Shown here one piece after another: positions 1-8,307 of a stretch of DNA of 32,845 nucleotides. The stretch is taken from contig JAJYAM010000028.1 in the NCBI GenBank assembly GCA_021779535.1, positions 1-32,845 on the forward strand, in the 5' to 3' direction. Origin of the DNA: Pseudomonadota bacterium (GTDB lineage: Bacteria > Pseudomonadota > Gammaproteobacteria > Steroidobacterales > Steroidobacteraceae). The first letter of the stretch is position 1, and every line of letters begins with the position of its first letter. Both the position numbers and the translations under genes were made by a program. The notes under the pieces were generated by a model, which did no database searches, was not told where the DNA came from, and saw only the letters and a list, made by a program, of their open reading frames with translations.

Positions 1-1051
1 CCGCGGCCGCGGCCGCGGCGATCCGGCCCTTGCGGTGCGCGTCGCCGAAGTGCCGCGCGACGCGCTCGAGGCCGGCTGCGAGCGCGGCCTCCTGGGCGTC
101 GACCAGCGTGACCTCGAGCCCGGCGGTCGCCGCCGCGATCGCGATCCCGCTGCCCATCGTGCCGGCGCCGACGACCCCGAGGGTCGCGACCGGATGCGGC
201 GTGCCCACGGGCGCCGGCACGCGCTCGGCGAAGAACAGGTGACGGAGCGCCCGCGATTCGGTCGATCGGCGGCAGGCATCGAAGCGTTCGCGCGCGACCG
301 CGAGCGCTTCCCGCCAGGGCAGCGCGACCGCTGCCTCGACCGCGGCGATGATCGCCTCGCTCGCGGGCACGCGCCGCGCGGCCGCGGCGAGCGCCGCACG
401 GGCCTCGGCGAACACGGTCGGCGATTCCGGCGCGGGCATCGCAAGATCGGTCGTGCGGCGCGGCGCCGTCCCCGCGGCGACCGATGCGCGCGCGAACGCG
501 AGCGCGCCCGCGAGCGCATCGCCCGGCAACGCGTGGTCGACGAGACCGAGCTCGCGCGCGGCCGGGTAGCCGACCGGCGTGCCGCTCGTCATCAGCTCGA
601 GGGAGCGCCGGATCCCGATCAGCCGCGGCAGACGCACCGTGCCGCCGGCACCCGGCAGGAGCCCGAGCTTGATCTCGGGGAACCCGAACGACAGGTCGGC
701 GGTCGCGCACCGATAGTGGCACGCGAGCGCGAGTTCCGCGCCGCCGCCGAGCGTGGTGCCGTGCAAGGCCGCGATCACCGGCTTGTCGAGCGCCTCGATG
801 CGATTCAGCAGTTCGGGCAGGTACGGTTCGGCGGGTGGATCGTCGAATTCCCGGACGTCGGCGCCGGCGATGAAATGCCGGCCGCAGCCGTGGAACACGA
901 TCGCGCGCACCGCCGGGTCGGCCGCGAGACGATCGACCGCCTCGAGCAGCGCCGCGCGCACCGGCCGGGCGAGCGCGTTCACCGGCGGATGGTCGATCTC
1001 GACGACGCCGATCCCGCCCTCGTCGCGGATGCGGATCGACGGTCCGGTCAC
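1..1051 (-). CDS. Bifunctional enoyl-CoA hydratase / 3-hydroxyacyl-CoA dehydrogenase (FadJ/FadB-like), C-terminus off the window
   Basis: Only the first 350 residues lie in the window. Residues about 1-190 are a crotonase domain: the oxyanion-hole stretch LHGTTLGGGAELALA (residues 97-110) and PEIKLGLLPGAGG carry the two expected glutamates, E106 and E126. Residues from about 288 start an NAD-binding Rossmann fold with GAGTMG (295-300). The start is GTG at 1051-1049, overlapping the TGA of paaJ as GTGA, so translation is probably coupled; there is no ATG nearby. As the last visible gene of the paa operon it most likely hydrates 2,3-dehydroadipyl-CoA and oxidises 3-hydroxyadipyl-CoA, the jobs of separate PaaF and PaaH in Escherichia coli. 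A general beta-oxidation role on other acyl-CoAs is the alternative. Family members are usually about 700 residues, so roughly half is missing. The domain call is secure; the substrate is inferred from context. Confidence 0.9.
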   Translation of the reverse strand, partial: MTGPSIRIRDEGGIGVVEIDHPPVNALARPVRAALLEAVDRLAADPAVRAIVFHGCGRHFIAGADVREFDDPPAEPYLPELLNRIEALDKPVIAALHGTTLGGGAELALACHYRCATADLSFGFPEIKLGLLPGAGGTVRLPRLIGIRRSLELMTSGTPVGYPAARELGLVDHALPGDALAGALAFARASVAAGTAPRRTTDLAMPAPESPTVFAEARAALAAAARRVPASEAIIAAVEAAVALPWREALAVARERFDACRRSTESRALRHLFFAERVPAPVGTPHPVATLGVVGAGTMGSGIAIAAATAGLEVTLVDAQEAALAAGLERVARHFGDAHRKGRIAAAAAA

Positions 1052-2253
1052 TGCGCCCGCTCGAGCAACAGCGCGATGCCCTGGCCGACCCCGATGCACA
1101 TCGTGCACAGCGCGTGGCGCCCGCCGGTGCGGCCGAGCTGGTAGGTCGCGGTCGTCGCGAGCCGCGCGCCGCTCATCCCGAGCGGGTGCCCGAGCGCGAT
1201 CGCGCCGCCGTTCGGATTCACCTGGGGCGCGTCGTCCGGCAGCCCGAGCATCCGCAGCACCGCGAGCGCCTGCGCGGCGAACGCCTCGTTGAGCTCGATC
1301 ACGTCGATGCGGTCCACCGTGAGACCGTGTCTCGCGAGGAGCTTGCGCGTCGCGGGCACCGGGCCGATGCCCATGATCCGCGGTTCGACGCCGGCGACCG
1401 CGGCGCCGAGGATGCGCGCGCGCGGAACGAGGCCGTGACGGCGTGCGCCCGCCTCGCTCGCGATCAGGAGCGCGCACGCGCCGTCGTTCACGCCGGACGC
1501 GTTCCCCGCGGTCACGCACCCGCCGGCGCGAAACGGCGTGGCGAGTTTCGCGAGCGACTCGAGCGAGGTCTCGCGCGGATGCTCGTCGCGGTCGACCGAG
1601 ACCGCCGCGCCCTTGCGGCCCGGAATCGTTACTGCGGTGATCTCGGCCGCGAGCGTGCCGTCCGATTGGGCGCGCAGCGTGCGCTGCTGGCTGCGCAGCG
1701 CGAACGCGTCCTGGTCCGCCCTCGAGATACGGAAATCCGCGGCGACGTTCTCGGCGGTCTCCGGCATCGAGTCGACCCCGTACTGCGCCTTCATCGCGGC
1801 GTTCACGAAGCGCCAGCCGATCGTGGTGTCGTGCATCTGCACGTCGCGCGAGAACGCGCTCGCGGCCTTGCCGACCACGTACGGCGCGCGGCTCATGCTC
1901 TCGACGCCGCCCGCGACGACGAGATCGGCCTCGCCGGTGCGGATCATCCGCGCGGCGCTCGCGACCGCGTCGAGCCCCGAACCGCACAGCCGGTTCAAGG
2001 TCACGCCGGGAACCTCCTTCGCAAGCCCCGCGAGGAGCGCCGCCATCCGCGCGACGTTGCGATTGTCCTCGCCCGCCTGGTTCGCGCAGCCCAGGATCAC
2101 GTCGTCGACCGCGGCCCAGTCGACGCCCGTGTTCCGCTGCATCAGCGCGCGCAGCGGCACGACCGCGAGGTCGTCGGTCCGCACCGACGCGAGCGCGCCG
2201 CCGTAGCGACCGATCGGGGTCCGGATCGCGTCGCAGATGTAGGCTTCCGTCAT
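1048..2253 (-). CDS. paaJ: 3-oxoadipyl-CoA / acetyl-CoA C-acyltransferase (thiolase)
   Basis: This 401-residue thiolase has the usual length for PaaJ/PcaF. It shows the nucleophilic cysteine in LNRLCGSG (C90), the [14 protein letters not shown] histidine motif and the C-terminal CIGVGQG cysteine. In the phenylacetate pathway it cleaves 3-oxoadipyl-CoA to succinyl-CoA and acetyl-CoA, and it can also act on the 3-oxo-5,6-dehydrosuberyl-CoA intermediate. The ATG at 2253-2251 overlaps the paaI TGA as ATGA, and its own TGA overlaps the GTG of the next gene, so three consecutive genes are translationally linked. The enzyme is cytoplasmic. PcaF of the beta-ketoadipate pathway is the near-identical alternative; position among paa genes decides for PaaJ. 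Confidence 0.95.
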   Translation of the reverse strand: MTEAYICDAIRTPIGRYGGALASVRTDDLAVVPLRALMQRNTGVDWAAVDDVILGCANQAGEDNRNVARMAALLAGLAKEVPGVTLNRLCGSGLDAVASAARMIRTGEADLVVAGGVESMSRAPYVVGKAASAFSRDVQMHDTTIGWRFVNAAMKAQYGVDSMPETAENVAADFRISRADQDAFALRSQQRTLRAQSDGTLAAEITAVTIPGRKGAAVSVDRDEHPRETSLESLAKLATPFRAGGCVTAGNASGVNDGACALLIASEAGARRHGLVPRARILGAAVAGVEPRIMGIGPVPATRKLLARHGLTVDRIDVIELNEAFAAQALAVLRMLGLPDDAPQVNPNGGAIALGHPLGMSGARLATTATYQLGRTGGRHALCTMCIGVGQGIALLLERAQ

Positions 2254-2705
2254 GGGGTTTCCTTCTTGCGCGGGTCGCGCTCCGAGAGCCGGTACGACCG
2301 GCCGCGAAAGGTCGCGACCAGGACCCCGCGTTGATCGACGACCGAGACATCGTACAAGCCCGCGCGCCGGCCGCGCCAGAGCGCGCGCGCGGTCGCGGTC
2401 AATTCGTCGCCGGCCCGCGCGACCGACAGGAAATCGATGCTCGCGCCGGCGGCGACGGTGGTCGCCCCGTCGGAGTTGCATGCAAAAGCGAACGCGCTGT
2501 CGGCGAGCGTGAAGAGGATCCCGCCGTGACAGGTCCCGACGCCGTTGACCATGTCCGCGCGGACGGTCATCGCGATCCGGCACTCGTCCGGCCCGATCGC
2601 GACGATGCGCATGCCGAAGGACTGGGACGCGCGGTCGTCGGCGAACATCGCGGCGGCGGCCCGCTCGGCGATCGCCTGGGCATCCGGCGGGGGCGTGTCG
2701 TTCAT
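2250..2705 (-). CDS. paaI: Hydroxyphenylacetyl-CoA thioesterase PaaI
   Basis: This 151-residue hotdog-fold thioesterase has the PaaI segment VNGVGTCHGGILFTLADSAF (residues 53-72), with N54, G61 and the likely catalytic acid D69. PaaI hydrolyses aromatic CoA esters, especially ring-hydroxylated ones that would otherwise trap CoA when the epoxidase or isomerase stalls. It is a cytoplasmic housekeeping step of the pathway. The gene lies 18 bases after paaG and overlaps paaJ by four bases (ATGA). The C-terminus ends in a charged tail ([10 protein letters not shown]). Length and motif agree with the family and I see no defect. Confidence 0.93.
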   Translation of the reverse strand: MNDTPPPDAQAIAERAAAAMFADDRASQSFGMRIVAIGPDECRIAMTVRADMVNGVGTCHGGILFTLADSAFAFACNSDGATTVAAGASIDFLSVARAGDELTATARALWRGRRAGLYDVSVVDQRGVLVATFRGRSYRLSERDPRKKETP

Positions 2706-2723
2706 CGCAGCTCGCTCCTCGGG

Positions 2724-3512
2724 CTAGCGTCCGGCGAAACGCGGGGGTCGCTTCGCGACGAACGCGGCGACGCCCTCGGCATAGTCCGCGGACCCGCCGA
2801 GCTCGCGCTGCGCGTCGCGCTCCACCTCGAGCTGCGCCGCGAGCGTGCGCTCCCAGCCGCCGTAGATCGCCGCCTTCGTGCGCGCGAGCGCCAGGGTCGG
2901 CGCGGCGGCGAGCCGCGCCGCGAGCGCGTCCACCGCGGCTGGAAACTCCGCGTCGTCGACCGCGCGCCAGATCAGTCCCCAGTCCGCCGCCTCCCCGGCG
3001 CTCAGCTTGTCGCCGAGCATCGCCAGGCCGAGGGCGCGTGCGTTGCCGATCAGGCGCGGCAAGGTCCAGGTGCCGCCGGAGTCCGGCACCAAGCCGATCT
3101 TCGAGAACGACTGGATGAAGCTCGCGCTGCGCGCCGCGATCACGAGGTCGCAGCACAGCGCGAGGTTCGCACCGGCGCCGGCCGCGACGCCGTTGACGGC
3201 GGCGATCACCGGCATCGGCAGGCCGCGCAACGCGAGGATCAACGGCGCATAGTTCTTCTCGATCGATTCGCCGAGATCGACCGGGCGCTCACCCGGCGCG
3301 ACCGCGCGGTCCGCGAGGTCCTGGCCCGCGCAGAAGCCGCGGCCGGCGCCGGTGATCACGAGCACGCGCGAGCCGTCGGCGCGCGCACGCGCGAGCGCGT
3401 CGCGAACCTCGGCGTGCATCGCGGTCGTGAACGCGTTGAGCTTGTCCGGCCGGTTCAGCGTGAGCCGCGCGATCCCCGCGGACGAGTCGTAGAGAATGTG
3501 TTGGTAGCTCAT
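2724..3512 (-). CDS. paaG: 1,2-epoxyphenylacetyl-CoA isomerase (PaaG)
   Basis: This 262-residue crotonase-family enzyme converts ring-1,2-epoxyphenylacetyl-CoA to the seven-membered oxepin-CoA, and shifts double bonds in later intermediates. The crotonase oxyanion-hole segment reads AAVNGVAAGAGANLALCCD; the hydratase glutamate is replaced by asparagine, as expected for the isomerase. The conserved aspartate is in LVPDSGGTWTLPR. A C-terminal tail ending PPRFAGR is typical. The gene starts at ATG 3512-3510, six bases after the paaE stop, so it belongs to the same operon as the epoxidase that makes its substrate. A 2-(1,2-epoxy) isomerase role is far more likely than a generic enoyl-CoA hydratase because of the missing glutamate and the neighbours. 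Confidence 0.95.
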   Translation of the reverse strand: MSYQHILYDSSAGIARLTLNRPDKLNAFTTAMHAEVRDALARARADGSRVLVITGAGRGFCAGQDLADRAVAPGERPVDLGESIEKNYAPLILALRGLPMPVIAAVNGVAAGAGANLALCCDLVIAARSASFIQSFSKIGLVPDSGGTWTLPRLIGNARALGLAMLGDKLSAGEAADWGLIWRAVDDAEFPAAVDALAARLAAAPTLALARTKAAIYGGWERTLAAQLEVERDAQRELGGSADYAEGVAAFVAKRPPRFAGR

Positions 3513-3518
3513 CGGGGC

Positions 3519-4604
3519 TCACTTCTCGTCGTAGCTGATCTCGATCAGCGCGCTGGTCGGCCGCGCCTGGCAGCACAGGATGAAGCCCGCCTGCACCTCC
3601 CAGTCCTCGAGCGCCTGGTTGCGGTCCATTTCGACCGTTCCCGCGACGAGCTTCGCGCGGCAGGTCGAACACACGCCGGACCGGCAGGAGAACGGCAAGG
3701 ACAGCCCGGCGCGCTCGGCCGCGTCGAGGATGCGCTCGTCGCGGGCCATCTGGAAGGCGCGACGCCGGCCGTCGATCGTGACCTGGACCTCGGCGTGCCC
3801 GGCGCCCGGCGTGACCGCGGCGCCGGGCGTGACCGCGACGCCCGCACCGGCCGGCCGCCCGGGCGCGGCGCCCGCGTCCGTCGAGAAGCGCTCGACGTGG
3901 ATCTTGCCGTTCGCCCCGAGCTCGCGCAAGGTCGCGGAGAGCTCCTTGACCATCGCGCCGGGTCCGCACACGAAGTATTCGTCGACCGCGCGCGGATCGA
4001 ATTCGCTCGCCGCGAGCTCGCGCAGCTTCGCGCCGTCCAGCCGGCCGTTGAACAGCGCGACGTCCTGCGGTTCGCGGCTCATCAGGCAATGCACCGCGAA
4101 GCGCCCGAGGTGGCGGTTCTTCAGCGCGAGCAGCTCCTCGACGAACATCGTGCGCGCGAGGGAGCGGTTCCCGTAGAAGAGCATCGCGTTCGAGCCGGGC
4201 TCGACGCGCAGGATCGTCTCGAGGATCGGCAGCACCGGCGTGATCCCGCTGCCCGATGCGAACGCGACGACCGAGCGCGAGCGGGTCGCGTCGAGCGTCG
4301 GCCGGAACCGGCCGGTCGGCTCCATCGCGTCGAGCCGATCGCCGATCGCGAGGGTCCCGGCGAGATAGCGCGACATCTCGCCCTGCACCCGCACCGCGAT
4401 CCGCAGCGCATCGCCGGCGGATCCCACGATCGAGTACGTGCGGCGCAGTTCCCGGTCGCCGATCCGCGCCCTCACCGGGAGGTGCTGGCCGGGCTCGAAG
4501 CGGAACGCCTCGCGCAGCGCGGGGTCGGGCTGCAGATCGAGACCGAACGCGTCCTCGGCGATCGGTTCGCGGCGCGTCAGCGTCAAGGCGTGGAAGCTCA
4601 GCAT
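3519..4604 (-). CDS. paaE: Phenylacetyl-CoA epoxidase reductase subunit PaaE
   Basis: The protein has 361 residues from ATG 4604-4602. An N-terminal FAD domain (about 1-105, RRTYSIVGSAG) and an NAD(P)H domain (about 108-235; ASGSGITPVLPI, EYFVCGPGAMV) precede a C-terminal plant-type [2Fe-2S] ferredoxin domain with C307, C312, C315 and C344/C345. It passes electrons from NADPH to the PaaA di-iron centre. Between the reductase and ferredoxin domains is a glycine-alanine-proline linker (about 243-270) containing a duplicated AVTPGA unit encoded by an 18-base tandem repeat. The open frame extends far upstream but that part is antisense to paaD and paaC, so the internal ATG, where family similarity begins (MLSFHALTLTRREPI), is chosen. 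The gene starts 20 bases after the paaD stop and ends 6 before paaG. Confidence 0.96.
   Translation of the reverse strand: MLSFHALTLTRREPIAEDAFGLDLQPDPALREAFRFEPGQHLPVRARIGDRELRRTYSIVGSAGDALRIAVRVQGEMSRYLAGTLAIGDRLDAMEPTGRFRPTLDATRSRSVVAFASGSGITPVLPILETILRVEPGSNAMLFYGNRSLARTMFVEELLALKNRHLGRFAVHCLMSREPQDVALFNGRLDGAKLRELAASEFDPRAVDEYFVCGPGAMVKELSATLRELGANGKIHVERFSTDAGAAPGRPAGAGVAVTPGAAVTPGAGHAEVQVTIDGRRRAFQMARDERILDAAERAGLSLPFSCRSGVCSTCRAKLVAGTVEMDRNQALEDWEVQAGFILCCQARPTSALIEISYDEK
3802..3837 (-). repeat. 18-bp tandem duplication in the PaaE interdomain linker
   Basis: Two adjacent 18-base units (3802-3819 and 3820-3837) differ at one position. On the coding strand they encode the duplicated VTPGA(A) unit of the linker between the NAD and ferredoxin domains. 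The unit is a multiple of three, so the frame is preserved. This looks like a slippage product in a length-tolerant linker. Confidence 0.75.
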
Positions 4605-4624
4605 ACGGGGCGTTCTCGAAGGGT

Positions 4625-5134
4625 CTAAAGGCACTTGAATCGATCGAAAGGCTCCTGGCACGCGCGGCAGCGGTACAGCGCCTTGCAGGGCGTGGAACCG
4701 AACTCGCTGAGGCGCTCGGTGTCGACGGCGCCGCAGCGCGGACACGCGACCGGCAAGAGCGGTGCGTCGAGCCGCGTCGGCGGCGCGATCCCGTATTCCA
4801 GGAGCTTGCGCCGGCCGTCGTCGCTGATCCAGTCGCTCGACCACGCCGGTGACAGCACGTCGACGACCCGGACCGGGCCGAGGCCCGCGTGCTCCAGCGC
4901 CGCGGCGACGTCCTCGCGGATGGTCGCGGTCGCGGGACATCCCGAGTAGGTCGGCGACAGGCCGACCCGCAATCCGCCGTCGGCGAGCGCCTCGACCGAG
5001 CGGACGATCCCGAGATCGACCACGCTCAGCACCGGGATCTCGGGATCCGGCACCGACGCGAGCACCTCGCGCGCGCGCGCGACCCGGGCCGCCGGTGCGT
5101 CGCGCGCGGCGCCGGTCTCGGCGGCGTTCACCAT
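4625..5134 (-). CDS. paaD: Phenylacetyl-CoA epoxidase accessory protein PaaD
   Basis: This 169-residue protein has an N-terminal MIP18/DUF59-type domain (about 20-100; VPDPEIPVLSVVDLGIV and PTYSGCPATATI with C66) followed by a C-terminal four-cysteine segment (C131, C134, then C150, C156 and C159) that looks like a metal-binding ribbon. PaaD is needed for activity of the PaaABCE epoxidase and is thought to help build or repair its metal centre, like other DUF59 proteins in iron-sulfur assembly. The ATG at 5134-5132 overlaps the end of paaC by 7 bases. The open frame extends upstream but is antisense-type shadow sequence there. The identification rests on domain architecture and exact operon position. 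Confidence 0.95.
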   Translation of the reverse strand: MVNAAETGAARDAPAARVARAREVLASVPDPEIPVLSVVDLGIVRSVEALADGGLRVGLSPTYSGCPATATIREDVAAALEHAGLGPVRVVDVLSPAWSSDWISDDGRRKLLEYGIAPPTRLDAPLLPVACPRCGAVDTERLSEFGSTPCKALYRCRACQEPFDRFKCL

Positions 5135-5916
5135 CGCGCTCCCGGATGGACGCGCGGCAGGTGCTGCATCTCGGCGAGCAGCGGACCGAGGTGCTCGCTG
5201 TGCCGGCCCTGCTTGCCGTACCACCGATAGTGTGGCGCCGCGGGTCGCGCGAGGGTCGCATCGGCGAGCACCACGTCGACATGGGCGGACCACTCGCGCT
5301 GCAGGGCGGACAAGTCCGGTCCGACGCCCGACGCGAGCACGGCGCGGTCGAGCTCGTCCGGGTCGAACAGCTCGAGCGTATAGGGCCAGAGCCGCTCGAG
5401 CGACGCCTGCATGCGCCCGTGGCTCTCCTCGGTGCCGTCGCCGAGGCGGACGACCCAGCCGGCGCTGTAGCGCAGGTGATAGCGGGACTCCTTCAGCGCC
5501 TTCGCCGCGATCTCGGCGAGACGCGGATCGCGGGAGCCGGCGAGGTGCTCGTAGAGCGGCACCTGGAACGCGTCGAGCAGCCACTGGCGCACGAGCGTGT
5601 CGCCGAAATCGCCGTTCGGCATCTCCGCGAGCGTCGCATTGCGGTAGTCGGATTCCTCGCGCAGGAACGCGAGGTCGTCCTCGCTGCGCCCCCGTCCCTC
5701 GATCTCGCCGGCATAGCCGAGCAGCAGGCGCGCCTGGCCGAGCAGGTCGAGCGCGGTGTTCGCGAGCCCGAGATCCTCCTCGATCGCGGGAGCGTGGCCG
5801 ATCCATTCGCCGAGGCGCTGCGCGAGCACCAGCGACGTGTCGCCGAGCCGCAGCAGGTACTGAAGCGGCGCGCCCGGCGGTTCCGGCGTCGCCGCGACGC
5901 GGCCGGTCGCGCTCAC
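5128..5916 (-). CDS. paaC: Phenylacetyl-CoA epoxidase structural subunit PaaC
   Basis: This 262-residue ferritin-like protein is the non-catalytic partner of PaaA in the epoxidase core. Family hallmarks visible are LGDTSLVLAQRLGEWIGHAP, DLGLANTALDLLGQARLLL and FQVPLYEHL. The start is GTG (5916-5914), overlapping the paaB stop as GTGA. Its 3-prime end overlaps paaD by 7 bases. Tight overlap on both sides fits a fixed-ratio complex. PaaC keeps the helical fold but does not carry the di-iron site of PaaA, and I see no full pair of ExxH motifs here, consistent with a structural role. Confidence 0.95.
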   Translation of the reverse strand: MSATGRVAATPEPPGAPLQYLLRLGDTSLVLAQRLGEWIGHAPAIEEDLGLANTALDLLGQARLLLGYAGEIEGRGRSEDDLAFLREESDYRNATLAEMPNGDFGDTLVRQWLLDAFQVPLYEHLAGSRDPRLAEIAAKALKESRYHLRYSAGWVVRLGDGTEESHGRMQASLERLWPYTLELFDPDELDRAVLASGVGPDLSALQREWSAHVDVVLADATLARPAAPHYRWYGKQGRHSEHLGPLLAEMQHLPRVHPGARW

Positions 5917-6203
5917 AGCGTCTCGACCTCTTTCGGGATGTCGTAGAACGTCGGATGCCGGTAGACCTTGTCGCGCGCCGGCTCGAACAGCGCGTCGGTC
6001 TCCGCCGGATCGGATGCGACGATGTCCGTCGATCGCACGACCCAGACGCTGACGCCCTCCAGCCGGCGGGTGTACACGTCGCGGGCGTGTTCGAGCGCCA
6101 TCGACGCGTCCGCCGCGTGCACGCTGCCGACGTGCTTGTGGTCGAGCCCGCCGCGCGCGCGGACGAAGATTTCATAGAGCGGCCAATCGGGATTCGGGTG
6201 CAT
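5913..6203 (-). CDS. paaB: Phenylacetyl-CoA epoxidase subunit PaaB
   Basis: This 96-residue protein matches the PaaB size and sequence pattern: N-terminal WPLYEIFVRARGGLDHKHVG, middle SMALEHARDVYTRR, and C-terminal DKVYRHPTFYDIPKEVETL. PaaB is a small subunit of the multicomponent phenylacetyl-CoA epoxidase that bridges PaaAC heterodimers. The ATG at 6203-6201 is chosen because family similarity starts there; the open frame upstream runs antisense-like through paaA. It follows paaA by 35 bases and overlaps paaC by four bases. Confidence 0.95.
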   Translation of the reverse strand: MHPNPDWPLYEIFVRARGGLDHKHVGSVHAADASMALEHARDVYTRRLEGVSVWVVRSTDIVASDPAETDALFEPARDKVYRHPTFYDIPKEVETL

Positions 6204-6238
6204 CGGGATCTCCGTGAGGGTGGCGCCGTCGCCCGGGG

Positions 6239-7228
6239 TCAGGCGGCCGCCGCGCGCGCGCGCTTCGCCGCGTGCGCGAGCGCGGCCTCGCGCACCCAGC
6301 GGCCGGATTCGTGCGCGTCGCGCCGTGCCTGCAGCCGGTCGCGGTTGCAGGGGCCATTGCCGCGAACGACCTCCTGGAACTCGCTCCAGTCGATCTCGCC
6401 GTGGACGTGCTGGCCGCGCCCGGCGTCCCAGCGCAGCGCGGGGTCCGGGATCTCGAGCCCGAGGAAGCGCGCCTGCGGGACCGTGAAATCCACGAACTTC
6501 TGCCGCAGCTCGTCGTTCGTGAAGCGCTTGATCTTCCAGCGCACCGACAGCGCGGTGTGCGGCGATGCCGTGTCCGGCGGTCCGAACATCATCAGCGACG
6601 GCCACCACCAGCGGTTCAGCGCGTCCTGCGCGATCGCGCGCTGCGCGGCCGATCCACGCGCGAGCTTGAGCATCAGGTCGTACCCCTGCCGCTGGTGGAA
6701 GCTCTCTTCCTTGCAGATCCGGATCATCGCGCGCGAGTAGGGTCCGTACGAGCAGCGGCACAACGGGATCTGATTCATGATCGCCGCACCGTCGACGAGC
6801 CAGCCGATCGCGCCGACGTCGGCCCAGGTCAAGGTCGGATAATTGAAGATGCTCGAGTATTTCGCGGCGCCCGAGAGCAGCTGCTCGATCAGCTCCGCAC
6901 GCGAGATCCCGAGCGTTTCCGCGGCCGAGTACAGGTATGCGCCGTGTCCGCCCTCGTCCTGGACCTTCGCGATCAGGATCGACTTGCGCAGCAGCGACGG
7001 CGCGCGGCCGATCCAGTTGCCCTCCGGCAGCATCCCGACGATCTCGGAATGGGCGTGCTGGGAGATCTGCCGGATCAGGGTCTGCCGGTACGTCTCCGGC
7101 ATCCAGTCCTTCGGCTCGATCTTCTCTTCCGCGTCGATCCGCGCCTCGAAGCGGCGCAGCCGCTCCGGATCTTCCTGCACCGCCGCGAGCGGCCGTGCGG
7201 CGAGTTCGTTGAGTCCCTGCGTGTACAT
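6239..7228 (-). CDS. paaA: Phenylacetyl-CoA epoxidase catalytic subunit PaaA
   Basis: This 329-residue protein is the di-iron oxygenase subunit that inserts one oxygen atom of O2 into the ring of phenylacetyl-CoA. Iron-binding ExxH motifs appear in [17 protein letters not shown] (E92, H95) and in [50 protein letters not shown] and [17 protein letters not shown] are near-identical to the E. coli protein. The ATG at 7228-7226 has a purine-rich GGGGGCGGAG stretch upstream; a longer reading to 7360 would run through the paaX start and promoter, so I reject it. It is the first gene of the operon, diverging from paaX. The C-terminus is alanine-rich. Confidence 0.97.
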   Translation of the reverse strand: MYTQGLNELAARPLAAVQEDPERLRRFEARIDAEEKIEPKDWMPETYRQTLIRQISQHAHSEIVGMLPEGNWIGRAPSLLRKSILIAKVQDEGGHGAYLYSAAETLGISRAELIEQLLSGAAKYSSIFNYPTLTWADVGAIGWLVDGAAIMNQIPLCRCSYGPYSRAMIRICKEESFHQRQGYDLMLKLARGSAAQRAIAQDALNRWWWPSLMMFGPPDTASPHTALSVRWKIKRFTNDELRQKFVDFTVPQARFLGLEIPDPALRWDAGRGQHVHGEIDWSEFQEVVRGNGPCNRDRLQARRDAHESGRWVREAALAHAAKRARAAAA

Positions 7229-7314
7229 TCGCTCCGCCCCCGGGATCGTGCCGACCGGGAAAGTGTGACACGCGAAAATGCAGATGACAACCATTTCTGT
7301 GTCAGAATGCGCCG
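7229..7314. promoter_or_regulatory. Divergent paaA / paaX control region with candidate PaaX operator
   Basis: The 86-bp gap between paaA and paaX is AT-richer than its surroundings. On the minus strand a good -35 (TTGTCA, complement of 7285-7290) is followed after 17 bases by a weak -10 (CACACT, complement of 7262-7267) for paaA. Overlapping that -10, plus-strand 7262-7276 (AGTGTGACACGCGAA) matches 11 of 15 positions of the PaaX operator consensus WWTRTGATTCGYGWT as I recall it. TGACAC (7266-7271) and GTGTCA (7299-7304) also form an inverted pair across the gap. Repression by PaaX, relieved by phenylacetyl-CoA, is the expected logic. The promoter is a prediction. Confidence 0.55.
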
Positions 7315-8307
7315 ATGTCCGAGTCGATCCGCGATCGAGCCCCGCGCCGCGCCGCCGCACTCCTCGCGGCGTTCCGCCGGCAGCGGCCGCTGCGCGGCGG
7401 CTCGTTGATCGTGTCCGTGTTCGGCGATGCGCTCGCGCCGCGCGGCGGTGCGATCACGCTCGGGAGCCTGATCGATTTGATGGCGCCGTTCGGGCTCACC
7501 GAACGCCTGGTGCGGACCTCGGTGGCCCGCCTGGTGCACGACGACTGGCTCGCGAGCCGCCGGCGCGGGCGGCTGAGCGAGTACCGTCTCTCGGCACGGG
7601 GACGCGAGCGCTTCGTCGAGGCGACCGCGCGCATCTACTCGGGCCCTCCGGGCCCGTGGCACGGCGTGTGGACGCTGGTCGTGCTGCCCGGCGCCGCCGG
7701 CGGCGCGCGCGATGCCATCCGCCGTCAGCTGCGCTGGATCGGGTTCGGCGAGATCGCGCCGGGCGTGTTCGCGCATCCGGCCGCGAACGCCGCGGCCGTG
7801 CGCGCGACGCTCGCGTCCGCGCGGCTCGCGCGTGCGCCGCTGCTGTTCGAGACCGCGCGCGGTGCGGGCGCCTTCGCGGATCGGGCGCGGATCGTGCGCC
7901 ACGGTTGGGACCTGACCGAGCTGGCGACGCGCTACCGGCAGTTCATCCGCCGCTACGCGGCGGTCGCGACATCGCTCGAGGAGCGGGGAGCGCTCGCGCC
8001 CGCGACCGCGTTCGTGGTGCGCACCTTGCTGATCCACGAGTACCGCAAGATCCATTTGCGCGACCCCCTGCTCCCGCGGGAATTGCTGCCGGCGAGCTGG
8101 CCCGGGATCGCTGCGTACGACACGTGTCGGCGGCTCTACGGCCGGGTCGTCGCGCCGGCCGAGGCCCACCTCGATGCGCACGCGGTGCGCTTCTCCGGTC
8201 CGCTGCCACGGCCCGATCGCAGCGTCGCGGGCCGTTTCCCGCCCCCCGTCGCCGTTGCCGTTTCGGCCAAGATCGGCGCCTCCGTGTCACCGGCGAGTCG
8301 GCGATGA
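7315..8307 (+). CDS. paaX: Phenylacetic acid degradation operon repressor PaaX
   Basis: This 330-residue protein has the PaaX layout: an N-terminal winged-helix region (about 25-95; [58 protein letters not shown]), a central ligand-binding section, and a C-terminal PaaX domain containing [27 protein letters not shown]. PaaX represses paa operons and releases DNA on binding phenylacetyl-CoA. It is divergent from paaA, the usual place for a local regulator. The ATG at 7315 starts the conserved N-terminus. The last 30 or so residues are a low-complexity tail. Its TGA overlaps the next ATG (ATGA), so it is probably co-translated with the MFS gene. Confidence 0.93.
   Translation: MSESIRDRAPRRAAALLAAFRRQRPLRGGSLIVSVFGDALAPRGGAITLGSLIDLMAPFGLTERLVRTSVARLVHDDWLASRRRGRLSEYRLSARGRERFVEATARIYSGPPGPWHGVWTLVVLPGAAGGARDAIRRQLRWIGFGEIAPGVFAHPAANAAAVRATLASARLARAPLLFETARGAGAFADRARIVRHGWDLTELATRYRQFIRRYAAVATSLEERGALAPATAFVVRTLLIHEYRKIHLRDPLLPRELLPASWPGIAAYDTCRRLYGRVVAPAEAHLDAHAVRFSGPLPRPDRSVAGRFPPPVAVAVSAKIGASVSPASRR

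Noticed and set aside
1-18. GC tract resembling a simple repeat or a window-edge artefact
   Set aside because: It is an alternating GCG/GCC alanine run in the hydratase-dehydrogenase reading frame.
2331-4628. A 765-residue plus-strand open frame opposite paaI, paaG and paaE
   Set aside because: Arg/Asp/Glu-rich low-complexity translation typical of the antisense frame of GC-rich genes; the paa genes on the other strand have clear families and motifs.
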